Numbered from the stretch's first letter, positions 33,116 through 42,891 are shown. The stretch: 64,000 bases of DNA from Mycobacterium xenopi (GCF_009936235.1 NZ_AP022314.1:2170001-2234000); one strand, 5' to 3'. Notes: generated by a model from the letters alone, not told the origin. Numbers and translations: made by a program.

Positions 33116-34054
33116 TCAGCGCGGCGCTGCGGTCCGTCGCCGCGCGATGGCCTGCTGGTAGAGGCGGCCGGCCCGATACGACGAGCGCACCAGCGGCCCC
33201 GCCAGCACGCCGGCGAACCCCAGCTGTTCGGCATGGTGCGAGTACTCGGCGAACTCCTCAGGCCTAACCCAGCGCTGCACCGGGTGGTGGCGCACCGACG
33301 GGCGCAGATATTGGGTGATGGTGACGATGTCGCAACCCGCCCCACGCAGATCGGCCAGGGCGGTGCGCACCTCCTCGGGTGTCTCGCCCAGGCCCAGGAT
33401 GAGGTTGCTCTTGGTGACCAAGCCGAAGTCGCGGGCAGCGGTGAGCACGTCGAGGCTGCGCTGATAGGTAAACGCCGGGCGAATCCGTTTGAAGATACGC
33501 GGCACGGTTTCGACGTTGTGCGCCAACACTTCTGGGCGAGCAGCGAAAACCTGCTCAAGCCGGGCCGGTTCGCCGCTGAAATCGGGGATCAGCAGCTCGA
33601 CACCGGTGGAGGGGTTGAGCCGCTTGATCGCGCGCACCGTCTCGGCGTAGAGCCACGCCCCGCCATCGGGCAGATCGTCGCGTGCCACACCGGTGACGGT
33701 GGAATAGCGCAGACCCATCGCCTGCACACTCTCAGCGACCCGTCGCGGCTCGTCGCGGTCGAGCGGCGCGGGCTTGCCGGTGTCGATCTGGCAGAAGTCA
33801 CAGCGACGAGTGCACACCTCGCCGCCGATCAAAAAGGTGGCCTCGCGGTCTTCCCAGCATTCGTAGATGTTGGGGCAGCCGGCCTCCTCGCACACGGTGT
33901 GCAGGCCTTCACGCCGAACCAGGCCCTTCAGTTCGGCGTAGGCCGGTCCCATCCGGGCCCGGGTCTTGATCCACGGCGGCTTGCGTTCGATCGGGGTCCG
34001 CGCGTTGCGTACCTCCAGGCGCAGTAGTTTTCTGCCTTCGGGCGCAACGGTCAC
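33116..34054 (-). CDS. lipA: Lipoyl synthase
   Basis: 312 aa from GTG 34054 (MTVAPEGRKLLRLEVRN); the open frame extends upstream but that part is not family-like. Two iron-sulfur clusters are visible: the auxiliary cluster cysteines in HTVCEEAGCPNIYECWE, and the radical-SAM CxxxCxxC in CTRRCDFCQIDTG. The C-terminal Ser ligand for the auxiliary cluster lies in PLVRSSYRAGRLY. It inserts two sulfurs into octanoyl groups on lipoyl domains such as those of DlaT and GcvH. GTGA overlap with the lipB stop indicates a lipB-lipA operon. Confidence 0.95.
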   Translation of the reverse strand: MTVAPEGRKLLRLEVRNARTPIERKPPWIKTRARMGPAYAELKGLVRREGLHTVCEEAGCPNIYECWEDREATFLIGGEVCTRRCDFCQIDTGKPAPLDRDEPRRVAESVQAMGLRYSTVTGVARDDLPDGGAWLYAETVRAIKRLNPSTGVELLIPDFSGEPARLEQVFAARPEVLAHNVETVPRIFKRIRPAFTYQRSLDVLTAARDFGLVTKSNLILGLGETPEEVRTALADLRGAGCDIVTITQYLRPSVRHHPVQRWVRPEEFAEYSHHAEQLGFAGVLAGPLVRSSYRAGRLYQQAIARRRTAAPR

Positions 34055-34760
34055 GGTGCCGATGCTACGCGGGCCGGCCCGGGTGGACGGCTGACGGGCA
34101 GCGCACCGTCGAGCGCGTCGCACACCGCGTCGGCCACCGCCGAACGCACGTCCTCGACACCGACCCGTCGGCCAAGTTCTTCCGTTATCGACGTCACCCC
34201 GGCATCGGCGATCCCGCATGGCACGATCCTGGCGAATGCGCTCAAGTCACAGTCGCAGTTGAGCGCAAATCCGTGCAGCGTCGTCGCCCGCGATACCCGC
34301 ACGCCGATCGCGGCGACCTTGCGGGCGGGCCGACCGCCGCCGGCGGGCACCCATACTCCGGATCGGCCGTCCACCCGGCCCACCTCCAGGCCTAGGTCGG
34401 TGCACACTTTGATCAGCGATTCTTCAAGGCGCCGAACGTAATTGAGCACATCGAGCGGTTCGGCCAGCCTGATGATCGGATAGCCCACGAGTTGCCCGGG
34501 GCCATGCCAGGTGATCTTGCCGCCGCGGTCGGTGTCGATCACGGGCACGCCTTGCGCCGTCGGGCCCGGGCGCTCGTGCGGCAGCGTGCGCCGGGCCCGC
34601 GGTGTACACCGAGGGGGTGTTCTAACAGCAGCAGTGTGTCGGTTCCGCCGGCCAGCCTGGTGTCGGCCAGGTCTCGTTGCAGCTGCCAGGCGGCGAGGTA
34701 GTCGACAGTGCCCAGCTGGCGGACGTCCACCGGAGCCGGGCTCGACCGGATGGAAATCAC
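34051..34760 (-). pseudogene. lipB: Octanoyltransferase, split by two 1-nt insertions as read
   Basis: Three frames together make an ordinary LipB. Frame 1 from GTG 34760: RQLGTVDYLAAWQLQRDLAD to TLLLLEHP. Frame 2: SVYTAG. Frame 3: RRTLPHERPGPTAQGVPVID, then DTDRGGKITWHGPGQLVGYP and on to the active-site region ATTLHGFALNCDCDLSAF with Cys. The first shift needs one C less in the run read as GGGGG on the plus strand (34613-34617); the second one C less in the CCC near 34593-34598. LipB moves octanoate from ACP to lipoyl domains. A broken essential-type gene next to an intact lipA makes sequencing error likely. Start supported by TAGCCT-N6-GTG. Confidence 0.88.
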
Positions 34761-34766
34761 ACGGTC

Positions 34767-34772
34767 AGGCTA
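34767..34772 (-). promoter_or_regulatory. -10 element TAGCCT for lipB-lipA
   Basis: Minus strand TAGCCT, 6 nt (GACCGT), GTG 34760: leaderless spacing. Confidence 0.55.
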
Positions 34773-34784
34773 CCCGGGACCGCA

Positions 34785-35694
34785 CTAGGCCACGGCGGGC
34801 CGGGCGGTGGCGTAGCTCAGCGCCTCACCAATCGTGTTGTGGTGGAACCGGAAACCGGCGCGTTCCAAAACGGCGGGGATGGCGCGCTGGCCGCACAGCA
34901 GTTCGTCGGCGAGCTCGCCGAGCACGGCGCGCACCGCGAACCCCGGCAAAACCAGCGGGGTGGGCCGGCGGACCGCGCGGCCCAACGCCGCGGTGAATTC
35001 GGCGTTGGTGACGGGTGCGGGTCCGGTCAGGTTCACCGGCCCGGACAGCCCGTCGTGCGAGATCGCAAACTGCAACGCCCGGACCTCGTCTTCGAGGCTG
35101 ATCCAGGAGATGTACTGGCGGCCGTTGCCCAGGCGGGCGCCCAGGCCCAGCGAGAACAGCGGGCGCATCCGCCCCAACACCCCCGCCCGACGGGGCCAGC
35201 ACCAGCCCGGTGCGGGCCAAAACGACACGGGCGCCGACTTGCTGTGCAGCTGCCGTCGCGGCCTCCCAGTCTTGGCACAGCTGAGCTAGGAAACCGCTTC
35301 CGGCTGAGGCGGTTTCGTCGACTTGACGGTCCTTGGTGTTGCCGTAATAGCCGACCGCGCTGGCATTGACCAGCACGCCTACGCCGGCCTCGGCGACCGC
35401 GGCGGCCAGCACTTCGGTCGGTGTGATGCGGCTGTCGCGCAGGTTTTGCTTGAAGGCGCCGGACCAGCGACGCTGCCCAATGTTGATGCCGCACAGGTTG
35501 ACGACGGCGTCGACCCCGTTTAACGCGCTGGCATCGAATTCGCCGCTTTCGGGGTTCCAGTGCACTTCACCGCTGTTCGCCGGGGTACGACGGACGATGC
35601 GCACCACCCGGTGATCGGCGGCGCGCAACGCGGCCACCAGCGCCGAGCCGATCAGGCCCGACGAGCCGGCGATCGCGATGACGGCCTTGGCCAC
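34785..35694 (-). pseudogene. NAD-dependent epimerase family protein (Rv2216-like, TIGR01777), frameshifted as read
   Basis: From GTG 35694 the first frame gives the SDR Rossmann start IAIAGSSGLIGSALVAALRA and runs to VVLARTGLVLAPSGG. It then becomes Arg/Pro-rich nonsense. The next frame resumes with GVLGRMRPLFSLGLGARLGN and continues to RPAVA at 34785 with a normal family C-terminus (EALSYATARPAV). One extra G in GGGGG (plus-strand CCCCC, 35180-35184) accounts for the break. Full repaired length is about 302 aa. The family resembles nucleoside-diphosphate-sugar epimerases and cell-division inhibitor SulA-like SDR proteins; substrate unknown. It follows dlaT by 10 nt in the same direction. 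Confidence 0.85.
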
Positions 35695-35704
35695 GGCGCC
35701 TTTC

Positions 35705-37423
35705 CTAGAGCCCTAGGTCGGCCTCGAACGCGGCTTCTTCGAGCCGATGCTTGACCGTGGTCAAGAATCGTCCTGCGTCGGCGCCGTCGATCAGCCGGTG
35801 GTCGTAGGTCAGCGGCAGATAGCAGATGGAGCGGATCCCGATCGACTCGTTGCCGTTTTCGTCGACGACCACCCGCGGCCGTTTGACGATTGCGCCGGTG
35901 CCGAGCATGGCGGCCTGAGGCGGGACCAGGATCGGCGTGTCGTGAAGCGCGCCCTGGCTGCCGATGTTGGTGATCGTGAACGTGCCCCCGGACAGCTCAT
36001 CGGGCTTGAGATCACCCGAGCGGGCCCGCGCGGCAATGTCGGCGATCGCGCGTGCCAACCCGGCCAGGGACAGATCGCCGGCGTTGTGGATCACCGGCGA
36101 CAACAGTCCTTGCTCGGTGTCGACGGCGAACCCGAGGTGCTCGGCGTCGTAGTAGGTGATCTCCTTGGTCTCCTCGTTGTAGCTGGCGTTGATGTTGGGG
36201 TGAATCTTGAGCGCGTCGATCACTGCCCGCGCGATGAACGGCAGGTAGGTCAGGTTGACGCCTTCGCGCTCGGCGAAAGCGGCCTTGGCCCGCGCCCGCA
36301 GCGCCACGATCTTGGTCATGTCAACCTCGTGGGTCTGCGTGAGTTGCGCTGTGGCGAGCAGGGATTCGCGGGTTTTGGCGGCGGTGATCTGGCGGATGCG
36401 GCTGGCTTTTTGGGTGGTGCCGCGTAGATGTGCCAGCGCGGGTGCCGGGCTGGGCGCAGCGGCGGGTCGCGCCGCGGCGGGTGCGGCCGCGGCGGCTGCT
36501 GGCGCCTTCTTCGCCTCTTCCCGCTGTTGGACCGCGGCAAGCACGTCCTGCTTGCGGATACGCCCACCCACCCCGGTGCCCTTCACCTGGGTCAGGTCGA
36601 TGTTGTTGTCGGCGGCGAGTTTTCGCACCAGCGGCGTGACATACGGTGTTGCGGCCCTCGCGGGCGTCGCTGCCGGCTCGGCGGTGGGCTGAGGCTCGGG
36701 TGAGGGCTGGGCCCGCAGGGTCGGCGCCGGCTGCGCCGTGGTCGGCGGTGTGGGCTGCACAGCCGGTTCGGGCTGCGGGGACGGCGGGGCTTGGGGCTCA
36801 GCCGGGGGCGCGGCGGCGGTGCCGATCTTGGCCAGCTCGCCACCGACCGGGACCGTGGTGTCCTCCTCGGCGGTGATACTGACCAGTGTGCCGGCCACCG
36901 GCGACGGGATTTCGGTGTCGACCTTGTCGGTGGACACCTCCACCAGCGGCTCGTCGACCTGCACCGAATCGCCGACCTTCTTCAGCCAGCGGGTCACGGT
37001 TCCTTCGGTCACCGACTCGCCGAGCTCGGGCATCAACACCGGCGTGGTAGCGCCTTGGCCGCCGTCGCCGGCGGGGGCCGTGGCGGTCGGCGGCGCGGGT
37101 TCGGGCTTGGCCGCTGTTTCCGGCTCGGTCGACGCCTCGGCCGACGGCGGCGCCTCAGCCGAGGGCTGCCCGCCGTCTGCTTCGGCGGTGTCACCGATGA
37201 TTGCCAGTTCCCCGCCTACTTCGACCGTCTCGTCCTCGTGGGCAATGATCTTGGTCAGCACACCGGCGGCCGGTGACGGGATCTCGGTGTCGACCTTGTC
37301 GGTGGAAACCTCCAACAGAGGCTCGTCGACTTCGACCGTGTCGCCTTCCTGCTTGAGCCAGCGGGTGACCGTCCCCTCGGTGACGCTCTCACCGAGTGCC
37401 GGCATCTGGACGGAGAAGGCCAT
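35705..37423 (-). CDS. dlaT: Dihydrolipoamide acyltransferase (E2)
   Basis: 572 aa with two N-terminal lipoyl domains, each with the lipoylation loop EVSTDKVDTEIPSP (near residues 40 and 165). They are joined by long Pro/Ala/Glu-rich linkers. The peripheral-subunit-binding domain is TPYVTPLVRKLAADNNIDLT, then GTGVGGRIRKQDVLAA. The catalytic domain ends with YDHRLIDGADAGRFL, His and Asp being the acyltransferase residues. It is the E2 of pyruvate dehydrogenase, and in mycobacteria also part of the peroxynitrite reductase system with Lpd, AhpC and AhpD. Ribosome binding site GAGGAG. It depends on LipA/LipB encoded downstream for lipoylation. Confidence 0.95.
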   Translation of the reverse strand: MAFSVQMPALGESVTEGTVTRWLKQEGDTVEVDEPLLEVSTDKVDTEIPSPAAGVLTKIIAHEDETVEVGGELAIIGDTAEADGGQPSAEAPPSAEASTEPETAAKPEPAPPTATAPAGDGGQGATTPVLMPELGESVTEGTVTRWLKKVGDSVQVDEPLVEVSTDKVDTEIPSPVAGTLVSITAEEDTTVPVGGELAKIGTAAAPPAEPQAPPSPQPEPAVQPTPPTTAQPAPTLRAQPSPEPQPTAEPAATPARAATPYVTPLVRKLAADNNIDLTQVKGTGVGGRIRKQDVLAAVQQREEAKKAPAAAAAAPAAARPAAAPSPAPALAHLRGTTQKASRIRQITAAKTRESLLATAQLTQTHEVDMTKIVALRARAKAAFAEREGVNLTYLPFIARAVIDALKIHPNINASYNEETKEITYYDAEHLGFAVDTEQGLLSPVIHNAGDLSLAGLARAIADIAARARSGDLKPDELSGGTFTITNIGSQGALHDTPILVPPQAAMLGTGAIVKRPRVVVDENGNESIGIRSICYLPLTYDHRLIDGADAGRFLTTVKHRLEEAAFEADLGL

Positions 37424-37649
37424 CTTTGTTGACTCCTCGATCGATCGGGCGGTCGGCGTGGCTCGACCTCCGGCTTACCACACCGTCGTCTACCGGTGGT
37501 GGCACCCAACTGATGTCGAAACCATCCTGTCACTGCGGTGCCGTCGGCATTCAGCCAGGGCGCAACGCGGCTTGACACCGTTGGGCCGCCCGGACCAAGG
37601 TGCTTGCAACCAACGGTATTCGCTACTGGCAGTTACGGGCGGAGGTCCT

Positions 37650-39422
37650 ATGCCGGCAATGCAACAACCAGCGCAGCGCTTCGTCGACAGCGCCGACGGT
37701 ATCCGCATCGCCGTCTACGAGGAAGGCAACCGCGACGGGCCGACCGTGGTGCTGGTCCACGGCTGGCCCGACTCCCATGTGCTGTGGGACGGAGTCGTTC
37801 CGCTGCTTGCCGACCGATTCCGAGTGATCCGCTACGACAACCGCGGCGTCGGCGCGTCGGCGGCACCCAAACCCGCCTCGGCTTACACGATGGCGCGTTT
37901 CGCCGACGACTTCGCCGCGGTGATCGACGCCTGCAGCCCCGACAGGCCGGTGCACGCGCTGGCCCACGACTGGGGATCGGTCGGGGTCTGGGAGTACCTG
38001 CGCCGCCCCGACGCCCGCGACCGGGTCGCCTCGTTCACTTCGCTGTCCGGCCCCAGCCAGCACCACCTCGTCGACTACATCTTCAGCGGTCTGCGCCGCC
38101 CGTACCACCCGCGAGCCTTCGTCAGAGCGCTCAGCCAGGCATTGCGGCTGAGCTACATGGCGGTCTTCTCGATACCGCTATTGGCACCGCTTATTGTTCG
38201 ACTGGCCTTGTCCAGCAAGGCAATTCGACGCCGACTGGTCGAGGGTATTCCCGGCGAGCAGGTCCACCACTCGCCAAGTCTTGCCCGGGATGCGGCATAT
38301 TCGGTAAAGACCTACCGCGCCAACTACTTTCGGTCGTTCGCCGGTGCGCGGCGAGACCACTACGTCGCCGTGCCGGTTCAACTCATCGTCAACACCGAAG
38401 ACCCGTACGTGCGGCCTTACGGGTACGACGCCACCGCCCGTTGGGTCCCGCGGCTGTGGCGGCGCGACATCAAGGCGGGCCACTGGTCACCGATGTCGCA
38501 CCCGCAGGTGCTGGCGAGCGCGGTGCATGAGCTCGTCGACTATCTCGACGGCAAACCGCCCAGCCGTGCGCTGCTGCGCGCTGAGGTCCGGCGCAGCCGA
38601 AAGTGCTTCGGCGACATGCTGGTAGCCGTGACCGGGGCAGGCAGCGGCATCGGCCGCGCAACCGCGCTAGCGTTCGCGCGCGAGGGTGCCGAGGTCGTGG
38701 TCAGCGACATCGACGAGACGGCGGCCAAGGACACCGCCGCGCAAATCGCCGCCCAAGGCGGCGTCGCGCACCCGTATTCCCTTGACGTCGCCGACGCCGA
38801 GGCCGTCGAGGCGTTCGCCGAACAGCTCTGCGCCGAGCACGGCGTGCCCGACATCGTCGTCAACAACGCCGGCATCGGCCAGGCCGGTCGCTTCCTGGAC
38901 ACCCCGCCCGAGCAGTTCGACCGGGTGCTCGACGTCAATTTCGGTGGCGTGGTCAACGGGTGCCGCGCGTTCGCCCCGCGGCTGGTCGCGCGCGGCACCG
39001 GCGGACACATCGTCAATGTCGCCTCGATGGCCGCGTGGGCGCCCCTACAGTCGCTGAGCGCCTACTGCACGTCCAAGGCCGCGGTGTACATGTTCTCCGA
39101 TTGCCTGCGCGCCGAACTCGACGCGGCGGGGGTGGGGCTGACCACGATCTGCCCGGGTCTCATCGACACCAACATCGTGCACACCACCCGATTCGACGCG
39201 CCCTCGCGGGCGGCCGAGCAGATCGAAGGCCGTCGAAACCAGCTGGAAAGGTTGTTTTCGCTGCGGCATTACGGGCCGGACAAGGTGGCCGACGCGATTG
39301 TGTCCGCGGTCAAGAAGCGCAAGGCGATCCGCCCGGTCACCCCGGAGGCGTACCTGCTCTACGGCCTGTCCCGGATAACGCCGCAGGTGCTGCGCAGCAC
39401 CGCGCGCGGTCGTCTGCTGTAG
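37650..39422 (+). CDS. ephD: Epoxide hydrolase-like / short-chain dehydrogenase fusion
   Basis: 590 aa from ATG 37650 with GGAGGT upstream. Residues 1-300 are an alpha/beta hydrolase: VVLVHGWPDSHVLWDGVVPL (oxyanion HGxP), nucleophile in ALAHDWGSVGVWEY, and His in KAGHWSPMSHPQ. From about 315 a second enzyme starts, an SDR: LVAVTGAGSGIGRATALAFA (cofactor glycines), DIVVNNAGIGQAG, and the catalytic YCTSKAAVY. The order equals the two-domain EphD of M. tuberculosis (592 aa as I recall). Proposed roles are mycolic-acid or lipid epoxide processing, from literature memory rather than this sequence. Divergent from dlaT. Confidence 0.92.
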   Translation: MPAMQQPAQRFVDSADGIRIAVYEEGNRDGPTVVLVHGWPDSHVLWDGVVPLLADRFRVIRYDNRGVGASAAPKPASAYTMARFADDFAAVIDACSPDRPVHALAHDWGSVGVWEYLRRPDARDRVASFTSLSGPSQHHLVDYIFSGLRRPYHPRAFVRALSQALRLSYMAVFSIPLLAPLIVRLALSSKAIRRRLVEGIPGEQVHHSPSLARDAAYSVKTYRANYFRSFAGARRDHYVAVPVQLIVNTEDPYVRPYGYDATARWVPRLWRRDIKAGHWSPMSHPQVLASAVHELVDYLDGKPPSRALLRAEVRRSRKCFGDMLVAVTGAGSGIGRATALAFAREGAEVVVSDIDETAAKDTAAQIAAQGGVAHPYSLDVADAEAVEAFAEQLCAEHGVPDIVVNNAGIGQAGRFLDTPPEQFDRVLDVNFGGVVNGCRAFAPRLVARGTGGHIVNVASMAAWAPLQSLSAYCTSKAAVYMFSDCLRAELDAAGVGLTTICPGLIDTNIVHTTRFDAPSRAAEQIEGRRNQLERLFSLRHYGPDKVADAIVSAVKKRKAIRPVTPEAYLLYGLSRITPQVLRSTARGRLL

Positions 39423-39429
39423 CCCGCGG

Positions 39430-39768
39430 TCAAACGTCGCCGACGACCGCGGTGCCGGGCCTTCGGACGAACAGCGCACCGACGACGGTGATGGCCCCGA
39501 TCACCGTCAGCGGGATCGACCACGAGCGCCGGCCCGACAGCTCCGAGTTGCATTCGGCCACGTAATTGCGGTGCGGGACAAGCTGGCTGACGATCGGTAT
39601 GTCCGGGGGAGTCTTGTCCTTCGCTTCTTGCAGGTTCGACGCTATTGCATTGCCGCATCCGATGGATCCGCCGCCCTCCTGCGAAACCGACACCGGCACC
39701 AACAGTCCGATGACTCCGGCCACCAGGAGCACCGCGCCCACCAACAGGATCAACCGTCGCACCGTCAC
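39430..39768 (-). CDS. Small two-helix exported/membrane hypothetical protein
   Basis: 112 aa from GTG 39768, with GGAAGGGG upstream. An N-terminal helix (LILLVGAVLLVAGVIGLLVP) is followed by an extracytoplasmic loop with two cysteines (SIGCGNAIASNL, YVAECNSELSGR). A second helix (SIPLTVIGAITVVGALFV) and a short tail complete it. The two Cys in the loop could form a disulfide. I do not recognise a named family. It is between ephD and the SRPBCC gene, in a region with no counterpart in M. tuberculosis. Confidence 0.65.
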   Translation of the reverse strand: MTVRRLILLVGAVLLVAGVIGLLVPVSVSQEGGGSIGCGNAIASNLQEAKDKTPPDIPIVSQLVPHRNYVAECNSELSGRRSWSIPLTVIGAITVVGALFVRRPGTAVVGDV

Positions 39769-39927
39769 GCTCGCGCCCCTTCCCACGATGTTGAAGTAGT
39801 GCGAGGTTAGCCAATGCGACCCGCGACGAAACGGTTTTCGCCCGATGCGTTGCCCGCCCGGTCGCGCATCATCGACAGGATCGGGGGGTATCCCGGGGAA
39901 TCCGTCCGATACGAAAGGATTGCGGCG

Positions 39928-40301
39928 ATGTCTGGCACACGAGAGCTCTCCGCGACGCGGGACATCCGAGCATCCCGCCAGCAGGTCTGGGACGTGCTGG
40001 CCAACGGTTGGACCTCTGTACCGAATGGGTGATCGGCAACAGCCGCACCCGTGCGGTCGACTCGAACTGGCCCGCACCCGGCTCGGTGATCCGACACTCG
40101 ATCGGGGCTTGGCCGTTGGTGATCAACGATCAGACCGAAGAGGAAAGCTCCACCCCGCCACGCGAGCTGGTGCTGCGCGCGGGACTCGGGCCGTTCGGCG
40201 CAGCACAGATCATGACGCGACTCCACGACGTCCGGGATGGTTGCCGGGTGGAGATGATAGAGGTCCGAGCGCCTCGACCCGTCCCAGGTCACGTGACATG
40301 A
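39928..40301 (+). pseudogene. SRPBCC (polyketide cyclase/START-like) protein, frameshifted as read
   Basis: ATG 39928 begins SGTRELSATRDIRASRQQVW then DVLANGWT, the usual SRPBCC strand-helix start, but this frame stops after SVPNG at about 40032. Another frame continues CTEWVIGNSRTRAVDSNWP and runs to HVT at 40301. Adding one C in ACCTCT (40012-40017) joins them as GWTLCTEWVIG. Repaired length is about 124 aa. The fold binds hydrophobic ligands. The stop overlaps the next gene's ATG (ATGA), so it was an operon with the FAD-dependent oxidoreductase. Confidence 0.72.
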
Positions 40302-41320
40302 CCGACGGTCGCTTCGATGCCGTGGTCGTCGGATTCGGGCCAAACGGGCTCGCTGCCGCAGTGAGGTTGGCTGAAGCGGGCCGCCGTGTTCTCGTCCTGG
40401 AAGGTTCGGACACCCCAGGCGGCGCCACCCGGTCCGGCCACGTCACCGGTGACGAATCCGTCCACGACATCTGCTCAGCGATCCACCCGCTGGCGACGGC
40501 GTCACCGGCGTTTCGGCGGTGGCCACTGCGAGATTACGGGCTGGAGTGGATATTTGCGCCCATCGAGGCTGCCCACCCCCTCGATGACGGCAGCGCCGTC
40601 GCGCTCTACCGTGACGTCGGCCAGACGGCCGCTTCGATGGGCCGTGACCAAGCCGCCTACGAGGGCCTGCTAAACCCCTTGGTAGCCAATGGCATCGAGC
40701 TCTTCGACAGCATCCGTGACCCTTTTCCGCCCAAGCATCCGCTGACCGTCGCCAAGTTTGGCCGGGTCGGGATCGCCTCGATCGCCGGCCTCGCCCAGCG
40801 CCGCTTCACCGATCGGCGGGCGCCCGCCCTGCTGGCCGGAATGGCCGCGCACTCGTTCATGCCACTGGGTCGCGTCGGCACCGCGGCCGTCGGGCTCATC
40901 TTTGCCGCCAGTGCTCACCGGACTGGCTGGCCGATGCCTCGAGGCGGTTCGCAAAAGATCGCCGACGCACTCGTGGCGTATTTTCGCCATCTTGGCGGTG
41001 AAATTCGGCTCGGCCATTGGGTTCGGCGGCTCTCCGACGTGCCCGCCCACTGGGTGCTTTTGTTGGACGTGTCACCAACGCAGGTGTCGGCGATACTTGG
41101 CGAGAGTCTGGCGCGCTGGTACCGGCGCTATTACGCGAGCTACCGGTATGGTCCGGGCGTTTGCAAAGTGGATTACCTGTTGGATGGCCCCATCCCGTGG
41201 CGTGCCGACGAGTGCGCGCATGCCGCAACCGTCCACCTCGGTGGGACGCTGCACGAGGTGGCTGCCGGCGAACGGGCGGTGAACAGTACGCACCCACGAG
41301 CGCCGTTCGTGCTTGTTGCT
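40298..41320 (+). pseudogene. Phytoene desaturase-type FAD/NAD(P)-dependent oxidoreductase, 3' truncated
   Basis: From ATG 40298, FDAVVVGFGPNGLAAAVRLA is the GxGxxG dinucleotide fold and VLVLEGSDTPGGATRSG the next conserved piece. The frame stays family-like through VCKVDYLLDGPIPWRADECA, VHLGGTLHEVAAGERAV and PFVLVA (to about 41320). It then changes to unrelated residues and runs into the antisense of pepB with no proper end. Intact relatives are about 470-500 aa, so roughly 130-150 C-terminal residues are missing. Probably a remnant left by a deletion next to pepB. Coupled by ATGA to the frameshifted SRPBCC gene. Confidence 0.75.
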
Positions 41321-41344
41321 AACCTGACCCGCTGGGTTCGACGG

Positions 41345-42883
41345 CTAGCCGTTGGCGGCGATGTCTTCCAGCACGGCGATCATGGTGCGGGTCGGCACGC
41401 CGGTACCGCCCTTGGGGGTGTAGCCCCACGGGCTGCCGGTGTTGTATGCGGGCGTGGCGACGTCAATGTGTGCCCAGTCCACCCCTTCGGCGACGAATTC
41501 ACGGAGATAGACCCCGGCGACCAGCATCCCGGCGAAGCGCTGCCCGCTGACGTTGGCCAAGTCGGCCACCGTCGACTTCAGGTCGTCCTTGAGTTCGTCG
41601 GGCAGCGGCATCGGCCAGCCGTTTTCGCCCACCCGCTGCGAAATTGCCGCCACCCGGTCGCGGAACTCGTCGCTGCCCATAACTCCGGGGGTGCGGGTAC
41701 CCAGCGCCAGCGCCTGGGCGCCGGTCAGGGTCGACGTCTCGAGCAGGTAGTCGGGGTTGTCCTCACATGCTCGCACGATGGCGTCGGCCAGGATGAGCCG
41801 GCCCTCGGCGTCGGTGTTGAGGACCTCGACCTTCGTTCCGCCGTAGTGCGTCAACACGTCGCCGGGACGTTGTGCGGTCCCCGAGGGCATGTTCTCGGCC
41901 ATCGGCACGGTGGCGATCACGTCGATCGGTAATTTCAGTTGGGCAGCCAGTGTCACGGTGGCGATCACCGCCGCGGCACCACCCATGTCGGAGGTCATGT
42001 AGTGCATGTTCGCCGCCGGTTTGATCGATATGCCGCCGGTATCGAAGGTGATTCCTTTGCCGACCAACGCAACCCTTTTGGGCCGCTTTGGATTTCTGGC
42101 CAGCAGCGAGCCGCGGTGGACGAGCCGCACCAGTCGTGGCGGTCGCGACGAGCCCTTGCCGACGCCGATCACCCCGCCATAGCCGGCTTTCTGCAGCGCC
42201 TTCTCGTCGAGCACCTCGACTTCCAGCCCGGCGGATTCGCCCAACTCCTTTGCGCGTCTGGCGAATTCGTCCGGATACAGGTGGCTGGGCGGGGTGTTGA
42301 CCAGGTCGCGGGCGGTGGCGACCGCGGTCGCGACGGCCGTTGCGTGCACGCTGTCGGCCCTGGCGCCCTTGCCGGTGGATAACGCCGTGATCCTGCGCAG
42401 CCCGGGATCTTTGGGCGCGGTCTTGGCGCTGCGGAACTCGGTAAACCGGTACCCGCCCAGGATCAGCCCTTCGACCGTGGCGGCAACGTCGAGCTCCGAT
42501 AGCGTGGTGATCGCCGCTTCGGCCCCGTTCAGCGCTCGGGCGGCCGCCCCGGCGGCGCGGCGAATCAGGTCGGTCGGCCACTCGTCGCGGGATTTGCCCA
42601 GCCCCACCGTGAGCACGCTGCCCACCGGCAACGAGGGTACCACCAGCCGGTTGGTCTGCTCGGCGCCGCCCTTGGCGCCCAACGCCCGCAGCCCGTTCTC
42701 GATCTCGGCGACGGCGTCGTGGCCCAGAAACGGTTCGGCGGCGACGACGGCGGCGGCACCCGGCTCGTCCTCGTCACCGGTCGAGACGACCGGAACGATC
42801 AACACGGCTTTGCCAACGCCGCGGCTGGGCAGCGACGAGGCGACGGTGACGGTAGGGGGTTGGTAACCGGCTCGTGTGCTCAC
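41345..42883 (-). CDS. pepB: Leucyl aminopeptidase (M17)
   Basis: 512 aa from GTG 42883; a TTG at 42889 is also possible. TAGGGT 8 nt before the GTG supports 42883. Metal-binding and active-site parts: VALVGKGITFDTGGISIKPA (Lys, Asp), MTSDMGGAAAVI, and VLNTDAEGRLILADAIV (Asp, Glu, Arg). The C-terminal SGQRFAGMLVAGVYLREFV is conserved. The enzyme is a hexameric two-metal cytosolic aminopeptidase. Same position as Rv2213 in M. tuberculosis. Its 3' end abuts the truncated oxidoreductase remnant. Confidence 0.95.
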   Translation of the reverse strand: MSTRAGYQPPTVTVASSLPSRGVGKAVLIVPVVSTGDEDEPGAAAVVAAEPFLGHDAVAEIENGLRALGAKGGAEQTNRLVVPSLPVGSVLTVGLGKSRDEWPTDLIRRAAGAAARALNGAEAAITTLSELDVAATVEGLILGGYRFTEFRSAKTAPKDPGLRRITALSTGKGARADSVHATAVATAVATARDLVNTPPSHLYPDEFARRAKELGESAGLEVEVLDEKALQKAGYGGVIGVGKGSSRPPRLVRLVHRGSLLARNPKRPKRVALVGKGITFDTGGISIKPAANMHYMTSDMGGAAAVIATVTLAAQLKLPIDVIATVPMAENMPSGTAQRPGDVLTHYGGTKVEVLNTDAEGRLILADAIVRACEDNPDYLLETSTLTGAQALALGTRTPGVMGSDEFRDRVAAISQRVGENGWPMPLPDELKDDLKSTVADLANVSGQRFAGMLVAGVYLREFVAEGVDWAHIDVATPAYNTGSPWGYTPKGGTGVPTRTMIAVLEDIAANG

Positions 42884-42891
42884 GGGCAACC

